DNA of 64,000 nucleotides from Sunxiuqinia sp963678245 (GCA_965140765.1 OZ223308.1:992001-1056000), one strand, 5' to 3'. Positions 1 to 9,610 are shown, counted from the first letter of the stretch. Translations and numbers: made by a program. Notes: generated by a model not told the origin, from the letters alone.

Positions 1-638
1 CTTTCCGAGATGGTTCAGCACTCCGGCTAACTGTTGCCCGTTACTACACCCCGAGTGGTCGGTGTATTCAAAAGCCCTATGTTGAAGGCGACCAGCTGGA
101 TTATTACCACGACATTGTGGACCGAGCCGAGCATGGTGAATTTCAAGTAGCTGATAGCATTCAATTCTCCGACTCCCTGAAGTATGAAACGATAGGTGGA
201 CGCACTGTTTATGGTGGTGGTGGCGTGATGCCCGACTATTTTGTGGCTGCCGATACATCCGGCTATTCCGATTACTATTCGAAGATTACGCAAAAAGCAC
301 TGGTTTATCATTTCGCATACCAATATAGCGATAACAACCGGGAATTATTAAATGAACTTAAAACAGCAAAAGAGTTCGATAATTACCTGGATGATGCTAA
401 AATCTTGGATCAGTTTTTAGTGTATGCCAGCAAAGAAGGCTTGGAAACTGATCGAAAGGGCTTGGCAAAAAGTGGGAAAATTATTGAAACTCAAATAAAA
501 GCCTACATCGCCCGCAATATTATCGGAGAGGAAGGATTCTTCCCAATTATTAAGGATATCGATGAAACATTGCAACGGGCAATTCAGCTTTCTCAGTCAA
601 AAAAACAACTTAGTCAGTTACTTGCTGTAACAAAATAA
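1..638 (+). CDS. S41 family (C-terminal processing) peptidase, 3' part only
   Basis: This is the end of a carboxy-terminal-processing serine protease whose start lies before the window. The reading frame is open from base 3. The first residues (DGSALRLTVARYYTPSGR) are the strand after the catalytic Ser/Lys region of S41 proteases, followed by the substrate-groove segment GGRTVYGGGGVMPDY. The remaining ~130 residues are an alpha-helical tail that is common in Bacteroidota members of the family. Such proteins are exported and cleave C-terminal or misfolded substrates in the periplasm. The PDZ domain and catalytic residues are not in view, so activity cannot be judged. An internal GTG at 117 is not a start. 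The ECF sigma gene begins 39 bases downstream. Confidence 0.85.
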   Translation, partial: FRDGSALRLTVARYYTPSGRCIQKPYVEGDQLDYYHDIVDRAEHGEFQVADSIQFSDSLKYETIGGRTVYGGGGVMPDYFVAADTSGYSDYYSKITQKALVYHFAYQYSDNNRELLNELKTAKEFDNYLDDAKILDQFLVYASKEGLETDRKGLAKSGKIIETQIKAYIARNIIGEEGFFPIIKDIDETLQRAIQLSQSKKQLSQLLAVTK

Positions 639-677
639 AACCTTACCCGTCATAAAGGTGTAACGACCCAAATAAGT

Positions 678-1163
678 ATGACGGTTGAAGAATATAACCA
701 AGCAGTAAATCTTTATGCAGATGGAGTTTTTCGATTTGTTTTGAAGAATATCAAAGACCAGGAAAAGGCACGTGATATTGTTCAGGATAGTTTCGAAAAG
801 CTTTGGATGCATAAGCGAACGGTTGATTCATGCAAAATAAAATCATATTTATTTTCCACGGCTTACCATCGAACAATTGATGTGATCCGAAAAGATCAGC
901 GTCAAAAACGTTACGATGATCTGCAACTTCAAGATGAAGGGCATGATCAGCAATATTCTGATATTGGCGAAGTGCTGAATCAGGCCATTCGTTTGCTCCC
1001 GGAGGATCAGCGATCGGTACTGATGTTGCGCGACTATGAAGGTTATTCTTACAAAGAGATTAGCGAATTAACCGCTCTGAGTGAATCCCAGGTGAAGGTG
1101 TATATTTATCGAGCCCGGGTGTTTTTGAAGAATTATATTGGCAAATTAGATGTGCTTGTTTAA
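678..1163 (+). CDS. RNA polymerase sigma-70 factor, ECF subfamily
   Basis: A 161-residue extracytoplasmic-function sigma factor. Region 2 is visible at about residues 8-70 (RFVLKNIKDQEKARDIVQD, then EKLW and a basic YHRTIDVIRKDQRQKR stretch that contacts the -10 element). Region 4 follows at about 100-155, with the helix-turn-helix LRDYEGYSYKEISELTALSE. The length is usual for the family. The next gene starts 3 bases after the stop and has the layout of a membrane anti-sigma partner, so the two are probably co-transcribed and co-regulated. The targets are probably this operon, including the two barrel proteins downstream, but that is inferred from position only. Confidence 0.9.
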   Translation: MTVEEYNQAVNLYADGVFRFVLKNIKDQEKARDIVQDSFEKLWMHKRTVDSCKIKSYLFSTAYHRTIDVIRKDQRQKRYDDLQLQDEGHDQQYSDIGEVLNQAIRLLPEDQRSVLMLRDYEGYSYKEISELTALSESQVKVYIYRARVFLKNYIGKLDVLV

Positions 1164-1166
1164 CTT

Positions 1167-2198
1167 ATGAATATTGACCGTACAAATTACGAGATTTACT
1201 TTTTGGATTATCTTGACGGTACTTTGCTTGATAATCAGGTTGATGTGTTTTTAGATTTCCTGAATGACAATCCTGATCTTCATGAAGAACTAAAAGCGGT
1301 TTCGGCTATTAAAAAGCTGGAGCCCGATTTAACGGTTTTACCAAGAAAAGAAGTTTTGAAAAAAAATACGTTGACTGAATCTCCCGAATTTGATTATCGG
1401 GCAATTGCCCTGATGGAAAACGACTTGAGTATAGAAGATGAAAAAGCGTTTATTCATGAAATTACCAGCAATCCTAAAAAAGAGCTTTATTTTGACCAAT
1501 TCCTGAGAACGAAACTTCAAGTTGAACCCGATATTGTTTTTAATGACAAGGAACGGCTTTACAAAAAATCAAACACCAAAATTTTAATGCTTTGGGCAAG
1601 TCACGTTGCAGCTGTTTTGCTCCTTTCCTTTTTTGTTTATGCTATTTGGAATTATTCAACGACAAATCAACAACCGGTTCAGTTGGCCGAAGAACAACAG
1701 CCGGATTTCGAAAAACAAAAAGTTACCACTCCGAATCAAGCACCGATTGTTTTGAATGAGTATGAAAATCAGCAACCCAAAAAAGAACACGAAGTCATCA
1801 AGCCGATTCCGGTTATTCAACCAACTATCACAACTCCTGTTGAAAAGCAATCAAATCAATTAATTACCATCAGGGAAGCCGCTCCTGCAACTTTAAAGCC
1901 TAAAAGTATTCAGCTTAAACACAACAATCCGCAAACAATTGCGCTGGTTGAAAAGAAGCATCAACATTCGAATGCACCTGATTATCTGAGTATAGACGAA
2001 TATCTGGCTGAGAAAGTATTGAATAAAGACAAAAATGAATCATTGAGTTTGGGTAATATCATAACCGCAGGATTAGATGCCGTTTCAACTGTCAGTAATG
2101 AACGGGTAGACTACGAAAAAAATGGAAAAGGAAAATTATCCGAAATCAGTCTGAATACCCGGTTGTTCGCTTTTTCAATTCCGCTAAAAAAAGATTAA
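1167..2198 (+). CDS. Single-pass membrane protein, likely anti-sigma partner
   Basis: 343 residues. Residues 1-135 are cytoplasmic and contain two similar short acidic helical units (EIYFLDYLDGTLLDN near the start, and IALMENDLSIEDEKAFIHE near 75), a pattern seen in Bacteroidota proteins encoded beside ECF sigma factors. One transmembrane segment lies at about 138-160 (LMLWASHVAAVLLLSFFVYA). It is followed by a Gln/Pro-rich periplasmic linker and a C-terminal part of about 100 residues without a recognised domain. Immediate linkage to the sigma gene suggests it sequesters that factor at the inner membrane. No ZAS zinc motif (HxxxCxxC) is present, so the mechanism is unproven. Confidence 0.7.
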   Translation: MNIDRTNYEIYFLDYLDGTLLDNQVDVFLDFLNDNPDLHEELKAVSAIKKLEPDLTVLPRKEVLKKNTLTESPEFDYRAIALMENDLSIEDEKAFIHEITSNPKKELYFDQFLRTKLQVEPDIVFNDKERLYKKSNTKILMLWASHVAAVLLLSFFVYAIWNYSTTNQQPVQLAEEQQPDFEKQKVTTPNQAPIVLNEYENQQPKKEHEVIKPIPVIQPTITTPVEKQSNQLITIREAAPATLKPKSIQLKHNNPQTIALVEKKHQHSNAPDYLSIDEYLAEKVLNKDKNESLSLGNIITAGLDAVSTVSNERVDYEKNGKGKLSEISLNTRLFAFSIPLKKD

Positions 2199-2327
2199 TT
2201 CCATCTGTAACTTTTCCAAATAGCAGTCCGTCCTACTACCGAGAACAAAGCAAAGCATGTTTCGCAAGGCTTTCAAAAAAAAAGGAAGTCAACCAAATGA
2301 CTTGTAAAACAGATAAACTTGAATACC

Positions 2328-3236
2328 ATGAAAAGAGCAGTAATAACAACCCTGTTAATCTTCTTTTTCGCTGTGGCACTAGTTGCACAAGACACCACCA
2401 GAGTAGGAAAAGTAGTTGAAGTAAAAGAAGGACCCGGTAGAACTGAAGTGGGACTATTTAGAGATCGGATTTATATTGATGATAATGACGATAACGATAC
2501 GACACATATACGGTTTGGAAAGCGAAATATTGAGATTATAGAGAGAGAGGGACAAACGAACATTAACATGCACCGTGACCGGTTTTGGGAAGATGATGAT
2601 AAGGATAAAGACAACTGGAAACATAACAATTTTGACGGCCACTGGGCTGGTTTTGAACTGGGCGTAAATGGCTTTTACGGTGCAAATTACCTCGGAGTCG
2701 ATGAATTCATGGAGCTCAATCAGCCAAAGTCGATTGAAGTGAATATTAACTTCTTAGAATATAATATTGCCTTAAAAGAGAATCGGATAGGACTGGTAAC
2801 CGGCATGGGCTGGTCGATGAACAACTATCGCTTTGACAACCCGCTTACAATAGAAAAAGTGAATGGAATGATCGAGCCAAAGCCAATTGATCCTGACGGA
2901 TTTGACAAATCAAAACTGACGGTTTCGTATCTGACTATTCCGCTATTACTCGAATTTCAAGTTCCAGTTAACCGGCGAAGCAATTACCTGTTTGTTCAGG
3001 GAGGCGTGATTGGTGGCTTAAATATCGGTTCGCACACCAAGTATAAAACCGATCATACCAAGAGCAAAGATCGTGGAAGTTTCAACATCAATCCATTTAA
3101 ATATTCACTTGCCGGTCGGATTGGGCTAAAAGATATCAGCTTGTTTGCCACATATAGCCTGTCGACCTTCTTCAAAGAAAATAAAGGACCGGAGCTTTTT
3201 CCGTTCTCAATCGGAATTGGCTTGGTTAACTTCTAA
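2328..3236 (+). CDS. Outer-membrane beta-barrel protein (PorT-like)
   Basis: Begins with a clear signal peptide (KRAVITTLLIFFFAVALVAQ). A preceding in-frame TTG at 2319 is a less likely start. After an acidic Asp/Lys-rich segment (about residues 50-105), the protein has alternating amphipathic strands and ends with PFSIGIGLVNF, an aromatic-terminated last strand typical of outer-membrane barrels. The phrase GHWAGFELGVNGF recurs in the next gene as GHWSGIYLGVNGF, so the two are paralogues made by tandem duplication. It probably sits in the outer membrane. Substrate and function are unknown. It lies 120 bases after the putative anti-sigma gene and is probably in the same regulon. Confidence 0.75.
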   Translation: MKRAVITTLLIFFFAVALVAQDTTRVGKVVEVKEGPGRTEVGLFRDRIYIDDNDDNDTTHIRFGKRNIEIIEREGQTNINMHRDRFWEDDDKDKDNWKHNNFDGHWAGFELGVNGFYGANYLGVDEFMELNQPKSIEVNINFLEYNIALKENRIGLVTGMGWSMNNYRFDNPLTIEKVNGMIEPKPIDPDGFDKSKLTVSYLTIPLLLEFQVPVNRRSNYLFVQGGVIGGLNIGSHTKYKTDHTKSKDRGSFNINPFKYSLAGRIGLKDISLFATYSLSTFFKENKGPELFPFSIGIGLVNF

Positions 3237-3410
3237 TTACAATTTTCAGAAAATAGGTAAGCCTGCTACGAGCTGGCTTCTTTTTTCAATTTTCATGCTT
3301 AACTTTGTTTGAGGAAATAAGTCATGAATTGAGCACGTAAAAAACTCGTCCACACTGAAGGATCGTTTATGCGAGTTCCACTTGACCCCTACAAAATGCA
3401 TACGATTAGA

Positions 3411-4211
3411 ATGAAACATTTTACTCTGATATTATCATTAGTGGCTTGCGTATTTTTCGTCAGCGCACAACCAGCAGATACATTGCAGGTTAAGCAGTCC
3501 ATGTCACGCCGCCAGCCCAATATTATTCAACCACATGGTGTTGTAACGGATGGCTTTAATTACTGGGATGATGAATTCAAAGGTCATTGGTCGGGAATTT
3601 ATCTGGGCGTAAATGGTTTTACCAATGAAGATTACTCGATGTATGCTGAAGAGGATGCCGGTTTTCTGGATGTCAACTTATTGCGATCTACCGTCTTGAA
3701 TCTGAACCTGATCCAGTTTTCGAAAAGCTTGCAGCGAACCCGCAATACGATTGGACTGGTAACCGGATTGGGCCTGGAAATTCAAACTTACTTTCTCGAT
3801 AAAAAAACAAGTATTGAAAAGGGAGGCTACCGCATTGAGCCAATCGAACAGTTTTATGATTCGAAACAAAAATCCAAGTTGTCGTCAACCTACCTTAGTG
3901 CTCCATTATTGGTTGAATTTCAGGTTCCTTTGAAAGAATATGGAAATCGAATTTATCTGGCTGCCGGAGTGGTTCTTCAAAAGCGATTGAGTTCGCATAC
4001 AAAAGTGAAGTACCGCGAAAACGGGAAAAAGGAAAAGCTGAAAACACCGGATGATTTTTACATCCACGATTTCCGTTTTTCGGGCATGGTCAAAATTGGC
4101 TACCGCTTTGTCAACTTATATGCAACGCTTGATCTTCAACCATTATTTGTTACCGATAAAGGACCTGAATTATACCCATTTTCAATTGGATTAGCCTTAT
4201 TTTCCTTTTAA
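3411..4211 (+). CDS. Outer-membrane beta-barrel protein, paralogue of preceding gene
   Basis: I place the start at 3411 because residues from there form a normal signal peptide (KHFTLILSLVACVFFVSAQ). The frame is open to an ATG at 3369, but that would add a hydrophilic extension before the signal. The mature protein shares block after block with the preceding barrel: WxxxFxGHWSGIYLGVNGF, RNTIGLVTGLG, SSTYLSAPLLVEFQVP and the terminal ELYPFSIGLALFSF. It lacks the long acidic insert of its neighbour. The role is probably the same outer-membrane function. No ligand-binding motif is visible. Confidence 0.72.
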   Translation: MKHFTLILSLVACVFFVSAQPADTLQVKQSMSRRQPNIIQPHGVVTDGFNYWDDEFKGHWSGIYLGVNGFTNEDYSMYAEEDAGFLDVNLLRSTVLNLNLIQFSKSLQRTRNTIGLVTGLGLEIQTYFLDKKTSIEKGGYRIEPIEQFYDSKQKSKLSSTYLSAPLLVEFQVPLKEYGNRIYLAAGVVLQKRLSSHTKVKYRENGKKEKLKTPDDFYIHDFRFSGMVKIGYRFVNLYATLDLQPLFVTDKGPELYPFSIGLALFSF

Positions 4212-4443
4212 ATCAGGCTGCTGATAAATTTCCTGTTTTATTCTTTTTGATTTTCTTATTTTAGATGGCTTGTTCGAGGTATTGAGTCAATGCTGTATCG
4301 GACCATATAAATAGGAATAAACGAAACGGACATGAACTTTTATTAATCAAAAATTCACAAACAACAACGATTAAAAAAGTTTATGAGAGAGCGGAGCAGC
4401 ACATCCGTTCTCAAATTTTAAAAAACTTGAAAATTTTGAACGG

Positions 4444-5154
4444 ATGAAATTATTACTTCTTAGCAACTCAACAATGCCCGGAGAACCGTATCTGGGGTAT
4501 CCCAAAAATCAGATCCAACAGTTTTTAGGCGATCAAAAAGTAAAAGCCTTATTCATTCCCTACGCGGCCGTTAGCTTTTCGTTTGACGAATATGAGCAAA
4601 GAGTAAATGAAAGCTTTCAGGAAATTGGGCACGAAGTCGTTGGTATTCATCACTTCAAAAATCCCGTAAAAGGAGTTGAAGAAGCTGAAGCTATTGTGAT
4701 TGGCGGAGGAAATACTTGGCAGTTGGTTCGCATGTTGCACGATCAGGATTTGATGGAGCCGATTCGCCAGAAGGTGAAAGCCGGAACACCCTACATGGGG
4801 TGGAGTGCCGGATCGAATGTCGCTTGTCCATCGCTACGCACAACCAACGACATGCCCATTATTGATCCCAAGGGATTTAATACCATCAATCTGGTTTCAT
4901 TTCAAATTAACCCACATTACCTCGATGCGAATCCTGAAGGACACGGTGGTGAAACCCGCGAACAGCGGATATCCGAGTTTTTGGAGATCAATCCCAATGT
5001 ATACGTAGTTGGTTTACGCGAAGGAACCATGTTAAAACTGGAAGACAATAAGCTGGAGCTGATTGGCGAACGGTCGACCCGTATTTTTATTCAGGGGAGA
5101 GCGCCACACGAGTTAAAGGCTGGCGACGATTTTTCCTTTCTGTTAAAAGAATAG
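4444..5154 (+). CDS. pepE: Peptidase E (alpha-aspartyl dipeptidase), family S51
   Basis: 236 residues, the usual length. PepE hydrolyses dipeptides with N-terminal aspartate in the cytoplasm. The family signatures are present: LLLSNSTMPGEPYLG at the N-terminus, IGGGNTWQLV around residue 87, and the nucleophile elbow GWSAGSN around 118-124 containing the catalytic Ser. NPHYLDANPEGHGGETRE contains the catalytic His and flanking residues. A 232-base gap precedes it and its own promoter is likely. It is followed by a transporter of the aspartate-exchanger type, so an aspartate-peptide link between the two genes is possible but unproven. Confidence 0.92.
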   Translation: MKLLLLSNSTMPGEPYLGYPKNQIQQFLGDQKVKALFIPYAAVSFSFDEYEQRVNESFQEIGHEVVGIHHFKNPVKGVEEAEAIVIGGGNTWQLVRMLHDQDLMEPIRQKVKAGTPYMGWSAGSNVACPSLRTTNDMPIIDPKGFNTINLVSFQINPHYLDANPEGHGGETREQRISEFLEINPNVYVVGLREGTMLKLEDNKLELIGERSTRIFIQGRAPHELKAGDDFSFLLKE

Positions 5155-5205
5155 TTTATCATCCTATTTATAGAGACATTTAAAGATGTTAAGGCAAAAA
5201 GTTTA

Positions 5206-5213
5206 TACTTTTG
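5206..5213 (+). promoter_or_regulatory. Bacteroidota -7 promoter element
   Basis: TACTTTTG fits the TAnnTTTG consensus of Bacteroidota housekeeping promoters and lies 20 bases before the ATG at 5234. The -33 TTG is only weakly represented about 19 bases upstream. Its position inside the longest open frame (which begins at 5186) is the reason the transporter start is placed at 5234. Confidence 0.5.
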
Positions 5214-5233
5214 CAGCCTTAAAATCAAATGCC

Positions 5234-6817
5234 ATGGGTTTGTTCAGCAACAGCTATTTTGCACTTTTTCTAATAATTTTAGTCGGTTTTATTATTGGGC
5301 GGATAAAAATAAAAGGGATATCGCTTGATGTCTCTGCCGTAATTTTTGTCGCCTTGGTTTTCGGACATTTTGGAATCATCATTCCCAAAGACTTTCAATA
5401 CCTAGGACTTGTATTATTTATCTTTACCATTGGAATTCAGGCGGGTCCAGGTTTTTTTGGCTCATTTAAAAAGAATGGTCGTGAATTGGCTTTGCTGGCC
5501 AGTTTACTGATTTTTACTTCAAGTCTGATCACATATGGTGTTTACCATTTTATGGGGATTGATAAAAGCCTGTGTATTGGACTGTTAACCGGATCTTTAA
5601 CTAGCACGCCCGGATTGGCTGCTGCTATCGATACAACCGGTTCACCACTGGCATCTATTGGTTATGGTATTGGTTACCCCTTTGGAGTTATTGGTGTGAT
5701 TTTGTTCGTCAGCTTATTACCTCGTTTTCTTCGGGTGAATATCAAGGATGCAGAAGCTCAATACAAAAAAGAAATGTCAGCCGGATACCCAGAAATCATG
5801 CGTAAAAATTTTGTTGTTGAAAATGAAAATGTGGTTGGGAAAACCATTGGTGGATTACGCATTCGGTTTATGACTAAGGCAGTTGTTTCACGCGTTATGC
5901 ACGGAGATACAGCGATTACTCCTTCACCCGATACAATACTGCAAAAAGGAGACGTCATTAAAGCCGTTGGGCCCGAAGATGCGTTGAGCCGTGTTCAGTT
6001 GTTGATTGGCCCGGAAACAACCACTGAAATTCCACTGAGTACCCACTATGATGTACGCTCATTTTTAGTAACCAACAAAGAGATTGTCAATAAAACCTTG
6101 GGGCAACTCAATATTCTGAATACCTACAATGCAACGATCACCCGGATTCGTCGCTCGGGAATCAATATTTCCCCCAGTCCTTCTTCAAAATTACAATTTG
6201 GTGATAAAATTATTGTTGCTTGCCATAAAGAGAGCATGGAGCAGGTTGCCCGTATTTTTGGCGATGACGACCGCCGTTTGTCAGACACCGACTTTTTCCC
6301 AATTGCGACCGGAATTATATTGGGTATACTGGTTGGTAAGTTAAGCGTCAACTTTGGCTCATTCTCCTTTAGCTTAGGACTAACAGGCGGTATTTTACTT
6401 ACAGCTCTTATTTTAGGACGTACCGGTAAAACTGGTCCTATTATGTGGACAATGACTGGTGCGGCCAACCAATTACTTCGCCAGTTTGGTTTGTTGTTTT
6501 TTCTGGCTGCGGTGGGCACCGGAGCCGGATCGAGCTTGGTTGAAACCTTCCAGCAATATGGTGTTGAACTATTTGTGTATGGAATCATCATCACCCTGTT
6601 GCCTATGATTGTGACATCCATTGTTGCCAGATACGTGCTAAAGATGAATATATTAACCTTGCTGGGAACCTTAACCGGTAGTATGACCAGTACTCCCGGA
6701 TTGGCAGCCATCGACGGAATGACCGACACCGATGCTCCATCAGTAGCTTATGCCACCGTTTACCCGATTGCAATGGTGTTGTTAATAGTGTTTGTGCAGA
6801 TTTTAAGTTTGATTTAG
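5234..6817 (+). CDS. Putative transporter, AspT/YidE/YbjL duplication family with two TrkA-C domains
   Basis: About 527 residues. Two homologous membrane halves flank a cytoplasmic pair of RCK-C (TrkA-C) domains. The duplication is obvious: GLLTGSLTSTPGLAAAIDTTG in the first half and GTLTGSMTSTPGLAAIDGMT in the second. The soluble middle (about residues 180-380) carries NENVVGKTIGGLRI and VNKTLGQL openings, each followed by a GDVIKAVG or GDKIIVAC strand typical of TrkA-C. Family members exchange aspartate/alanine or are uncharacterised, and the substrate here is not evident. I use the ATG at 5234 because the stretch before it overlaps a promoter and is not membrane-like. Confidence 0.85.
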   Translation: MGLFSNSYFALFLIILVGFIIGRIKIKGISLDVSAVIFVALVFGHFGIIIPKDFQYLGLVLFIFTIGIQAGPGFFGSFKKNGRELALLASLLIFTSSLITYGVYHFMGIDKSLCIGLLTGSLTSTPGLAAAIDTTGSPLASIGYGIGYPFGVIGVILFVSLLPRFLRVNIKDAEAQYKKEMSAGYPEIMRKNFVVENENVVGKTIGGLRIRFMTKAVVSRVMHGDTAITPSPDTILQKGDVIKAVGPEDALSRVQLLIGPETTTEIPLSTHYDVRSFLVTNKEIVNKTLGQLNILNTYNATITRIRRSGINISPSPSSKLQFGDKIIVACHKESMEQVARIFGDDDRRLSDTDFFPIATGIILGILVGKLSVNFGSFSFSLGLTGGILLTALILGRTGKTGPIMWTMTGAANQLLRQFGLLFFLAAVGTGAGSSLVETFQQYGVELFVYGIIITLLPMIVTSIVARYVLKMNILTLLGTLTGSMTSTPGLAAIDGMTDTDAPSVAYATVYPIAMVLLIVFVQILSLI

Positions 6818-6829
6818 TAGATTCGAATC

Positions 6830-7534
6830 ATGAGCTTTAAAGATATTCAGGTTATTGCTTTTGATGCCGACGATACCCTTTGGGAAAATGAAAATTTCTT
6901 TCGCGAAGCTGAACAGCAATTTTGTGAGTTGCTGAAAGCATATCAACCCAGTGACCAGATCATGGAACAGCTTTTTAAGGTTGAGGTTCAGAACATGGAG
7001 ATTTATGGCTACGGAATTAAAGCCTTCATTTTGTCGTTGGTTGAAACATCCCTATTGATTTCGGACAGAAAAGTACGATCGGAAGAGGTGGAGGCCATAA
7101 TCAACATTGGCAAGACCATGCTCAACAAAGACGTTGTTTTATTGGATGGCATTCGCGATGTGCTGGAAGAGCTAGCGCCCAATTATCGGTTGGTGTTGGC
7201 TACCAAAGGCGATTTACTCGATCAGGAACGCAAGTTGAAAAAGTCGGGCTTACTCAACTATTTTCATCATATTGAGGTGATGACTCATAAAAAGGAAGCC
7301 AACTACGAGTCACTTTTAGATCATCTGGATATTGAAGCCCGTCACTTTATGATGATCGGCAACTCCTTGAAATCGGATGTGCTTCCGGTGATTAACCTGG
7401 GAGGAACAGCTGTTCATGTGCCTTATTATACTACTTGGGTTCTTGAGCAAATGAACCCGGAAGACATCAAAAGTGATCGATTTTTTGAACTAAAGGAAAT
7501 ACGTGATGTTTTGACATTGTTCACAAAAGCATAA
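6830..7534 (+). CDS. HAD-superfamily hydrolase
   Basis: 234 residues, cytoplasmic. HAD motif I is FDADDTLWE at about residues 11-19 (nucleophile D11, acid/base D13), motif II is LATKGD near 124, the motif III lysine lies around HKKEANY, and motif IV is MIGNSLKSDVLP near 181 with the Mg-binding Asp. A helical cap lies between motifs I and II (subclass I). Such enzymes dephosphorylate small phosphometabolites, and the substrate cannot be inferred. The start is 12 bases after the transporter stop, which suggests co-transcription with it and with the DUF2797 gene that follows after 11 bases. Confidence 0.88.
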   Translation: MSFKDIQVIAFDADDTLWENENFFREAEQQFCELLKAYQPSDQIMEQLFKVEVQNMEIYGYGIKAFILSLVETSLLISDRKVRSEEVEAIINIGKTMLNKDVVLLDGIRDVLEELAPNYRLVLATKGDLLDQERKLKKSGLLNYFHHIEVMTHKKEANYESLLDHLDIEARHFMMIGNSLKSDVLPVINLGGTAVHVPYYTTWVLEQMNPEDIKSDRFFELKEIRDVLTLFTKA

Positions 7535-7545
7535 ATGGCCTGAAA

Positions 7546-8349
7546 ATGGAATACCAAGGGAACATACTAAAGATGAGGAGCGAGTTGGATGATCCGATTC
7601 AATATCAATTACCAATTGGTGATGAGTTGGTGAATATGAATGCACTCATTGGCCAACACATTCAGTTTAATTTTGACGGACAAATCAATTGTATTTCATG
7701 CGGAAAGAAAACCAAGACTTCGTTTAGCCAGGGGTTTTGCTACAATTGCTACCAAACAGTACCCGAGGCAGGAGTCGATGTCATGCGTCCGGAATTGTCG
7801 AGAGCACAATACGGTATAGCCCGCGATATCAAGTGGGCTGAAGAGCACGACCTTATCGATCACTATGTTTATTTAGCTGTTTCAAGCGAATTAAAAGTCG
7901 GTGTTACCCGTCATCATCAGGTACCAACGCGATGGATCGACCAGGGAGCAAGCTGGGCCATTCGCTTGGCCAAAACACCAAACCGACACATTGCAGGCAT
8001 CATTGAAGTGTTACTAAAAAAGCACTTTACCGATAAAACCAACTGGCGTGCCATGTTGCAAAATCAGCTTGATGAATCGATTAAACTTGACGAAGAAAAG
8101 CAGAAAGCATTGAAGCTGATACCTGCCGAACTGCAGCAATACTTCTCCGATGAAAACGAAATACTTGAGCTTCACTATCCGGTAACGGCTTATCCTGAAA
8201 AGGTAAAAAGTGTAACTTTCGATAAACAAGCAGAGATTGTTGGTAAACTGATGGGAATTAAAGGACAATATCTTATTTTTGACAAAAATCAGGTGCTGAA
8301 TATCCGAAAGCACAACGGATACTTTTTAAAGCTTTCTGTTAATTCATAA
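7546..8349 (+). CDS. DUF2797 domain protein
   Basis: 267 residues, matching the DUF2797 family in length and architecture. A zinc-ribbon-like CISCGKKTKTSFSQGFCYNC lies at about residues 50-70, followed by the family's conserved HDLIDHYVYLAVSSELKVGV and RWIDQGASWAIRLAKTPNR. No enzymatic activity is established for this family as far as I know. The four cysteines suggest metal binding. It is the last gene of the run that begins with the transporter. A non-coding stretch of about 190 bases then leads to ilvE. Confidence 0.85.
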   Translation: MEYQGNILKMRSELDDPIQYQLPIGDELVNMNALIGQHIQFNFDGQINCISCGKKTKTSFSQGFCYNCYQTVPEAGVDVMRPELSRAQYGIARDIKWAEEHDLIDHYVYLAVSSELKVGVTRHHQVPTRWIDQGASWAIRLAKTPNRHIAGIIEVLLKKHFTDKTNWRAMLQNQLDESIKLDEEKQKALKLIPAELQQYFSDENEILELHYPVTAYPEKVKSVTFDKQAEIVGKLMGIKGQYLIFDKNQVLNIRKHNGYFLKLSVNS

Positions 8350-8541
8350 TTCACTGTTCTTTACAGTTGTCAAATTAATAGCTTAAGCGCGAAAAAATAA
8401 AGGATTGCTAACAGCCTGTTTTTGAACATGTGTGTAAAACATTTATTTAACCGTTGAAATGGATCAATTGACATCCCCTATTGACCATTTTTTCTTTATT
8501 TTAGGGTTTCTAAAGAAACCTGATTGGCAAACAATAAAACT

Positions 8542-9554
8542 ATGGAAATTCAAGATTGGAAAACGATTGGCTTTGGATACCGCAAAACTAACCTGAATGT
8601 TCGTTGCTATTATAAAAATGGCGAGTGGGGCGAGCTGCAACTGAGCGATTCCGAATACCTTAATATACACATGGCTGCTACGTCGTTGCATTATGGGCAG
8701 GAAGCCTTTGAAGGATTGAAAGCCTTTAAAGGGAAAGATGGTAAAGTGCGTGTATTCCGGATGGATGAAAATGCCAAGCGCATGCAACACTCGAGCGACG
8801 GTATTCTGATGCCTCATGTTCCTATCGAAACTTTTGAGGAAGCCGTTAAACTGGCGTAAAAAAGAATCTCGAATTTGTTCCTCCGTATGGAAGCGGCGCT
8901 TCCTTGTATATTCGTCCATTGCTGATTGGCATTGGTCCTGAAATTGGAGTGCGACCATCTCAAGAGTACTTGTTTATTGTTTTTGTAATGCCCGTGGGAC
9001 CCTATTTCCCCGAAGGATTTAAACCAACCGACTTGGTTATCATGCGTCAGTTTGACCGAGCTGCTCCACTGGGAACCGGCAAATACAAAGTGGGTGGAAA
9101 TTATGCGGCAAGCTTAACTGCCGGCAAAAAGGCTAAAGCCGAAGGCTATTCTGCCGTACTTTACCTCGATGCCCGCGAAAAGAAATACCTCGACGAATGT
9201 GGACCGGCTAACTTTTTCGGAATCAAAGATAATACCTATATCACGCCGAAGTCAGAATCAATTTTACCTTCAATTACCAACAAAAGCATTATACAAATTG
9301 CCGAAGATATGGGGTTGAAAGTTGAGCGCCGACAGGTGCCTGTTGAAGAGCTGGAAACCTTTGAAGAAGTTGGAGCCTGCGGTACAGCCGCGGTCATCTC
9401 TCCAGTCAAGCGAGTTTACGATGCCGACGAGGATAAAGAATTTCTCTACGGAGATGAGCCCGGTACCTGGAGTACCAAACTATACGAAAAGCTTCGGGCC
9501 ATACAGGATGGCGATGCCCCTGATCCATACGGATGGGTGACCGTTATTGAGTAA
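8542..9554 (+). pseudogene. ilvE: Branched-chain amino acid aminotransferase, interrupted by a one-base frameshift
   Basis: Two frames together encode one full-length class IV PLP aminotransferase of about 337 residues. Residues 1-106 end at LA followed by a stop at 8857-8859, and translation resumes one frame over as KKNLEFVPPYGSGASLYIRP. Restoring one G next to 8856 (giving gcg-gta-aaa) rebuilds the family sequence through the junction. The PLP lysine region APLGTGKYKVGGNYAAS and the GACGTAAVISPV block are intact. The enzyme would transaminate Leu, Ile and Val in the cytoplasm. Because no other residue is damaged, this is either a very recent mutation or a sequence error. Nothing at the site resembles a programmed slip site. 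Confidence 0.88.
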
Positions 9555-9576
9555 ATTGCCTCAACCCAAAATATTG

Positions 9577-9610
9577 AAAGCCTTGTTTCCCTAGTAAATT
9601 AGGCTTTTTT
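9577..9610 (+). terminator. Rho-independent terminator after ilvE
   Basis: The inverted repeat AAAGCCT (9577-9583) / AGGCTTT (9601-9607) is followed by a T run. It lies 23 bases after the ilvE stop. Confidence 0.7.

Noticed and set aside
6124..6729. A 201-codon minus-strand frame inside the transporter gene
   Set aside because: It is the antisense shadow of the conserved TrkA-C/membrane coding region, with no start context or family character.
8850..8875. Programmed frameshifting in ilvE
   Set aside because: There is an A run after the stop but no slippery heptamer in the right phase and no downstream structure seen. Aminotransferases are not known for recoding, and a single missing G explains the break.
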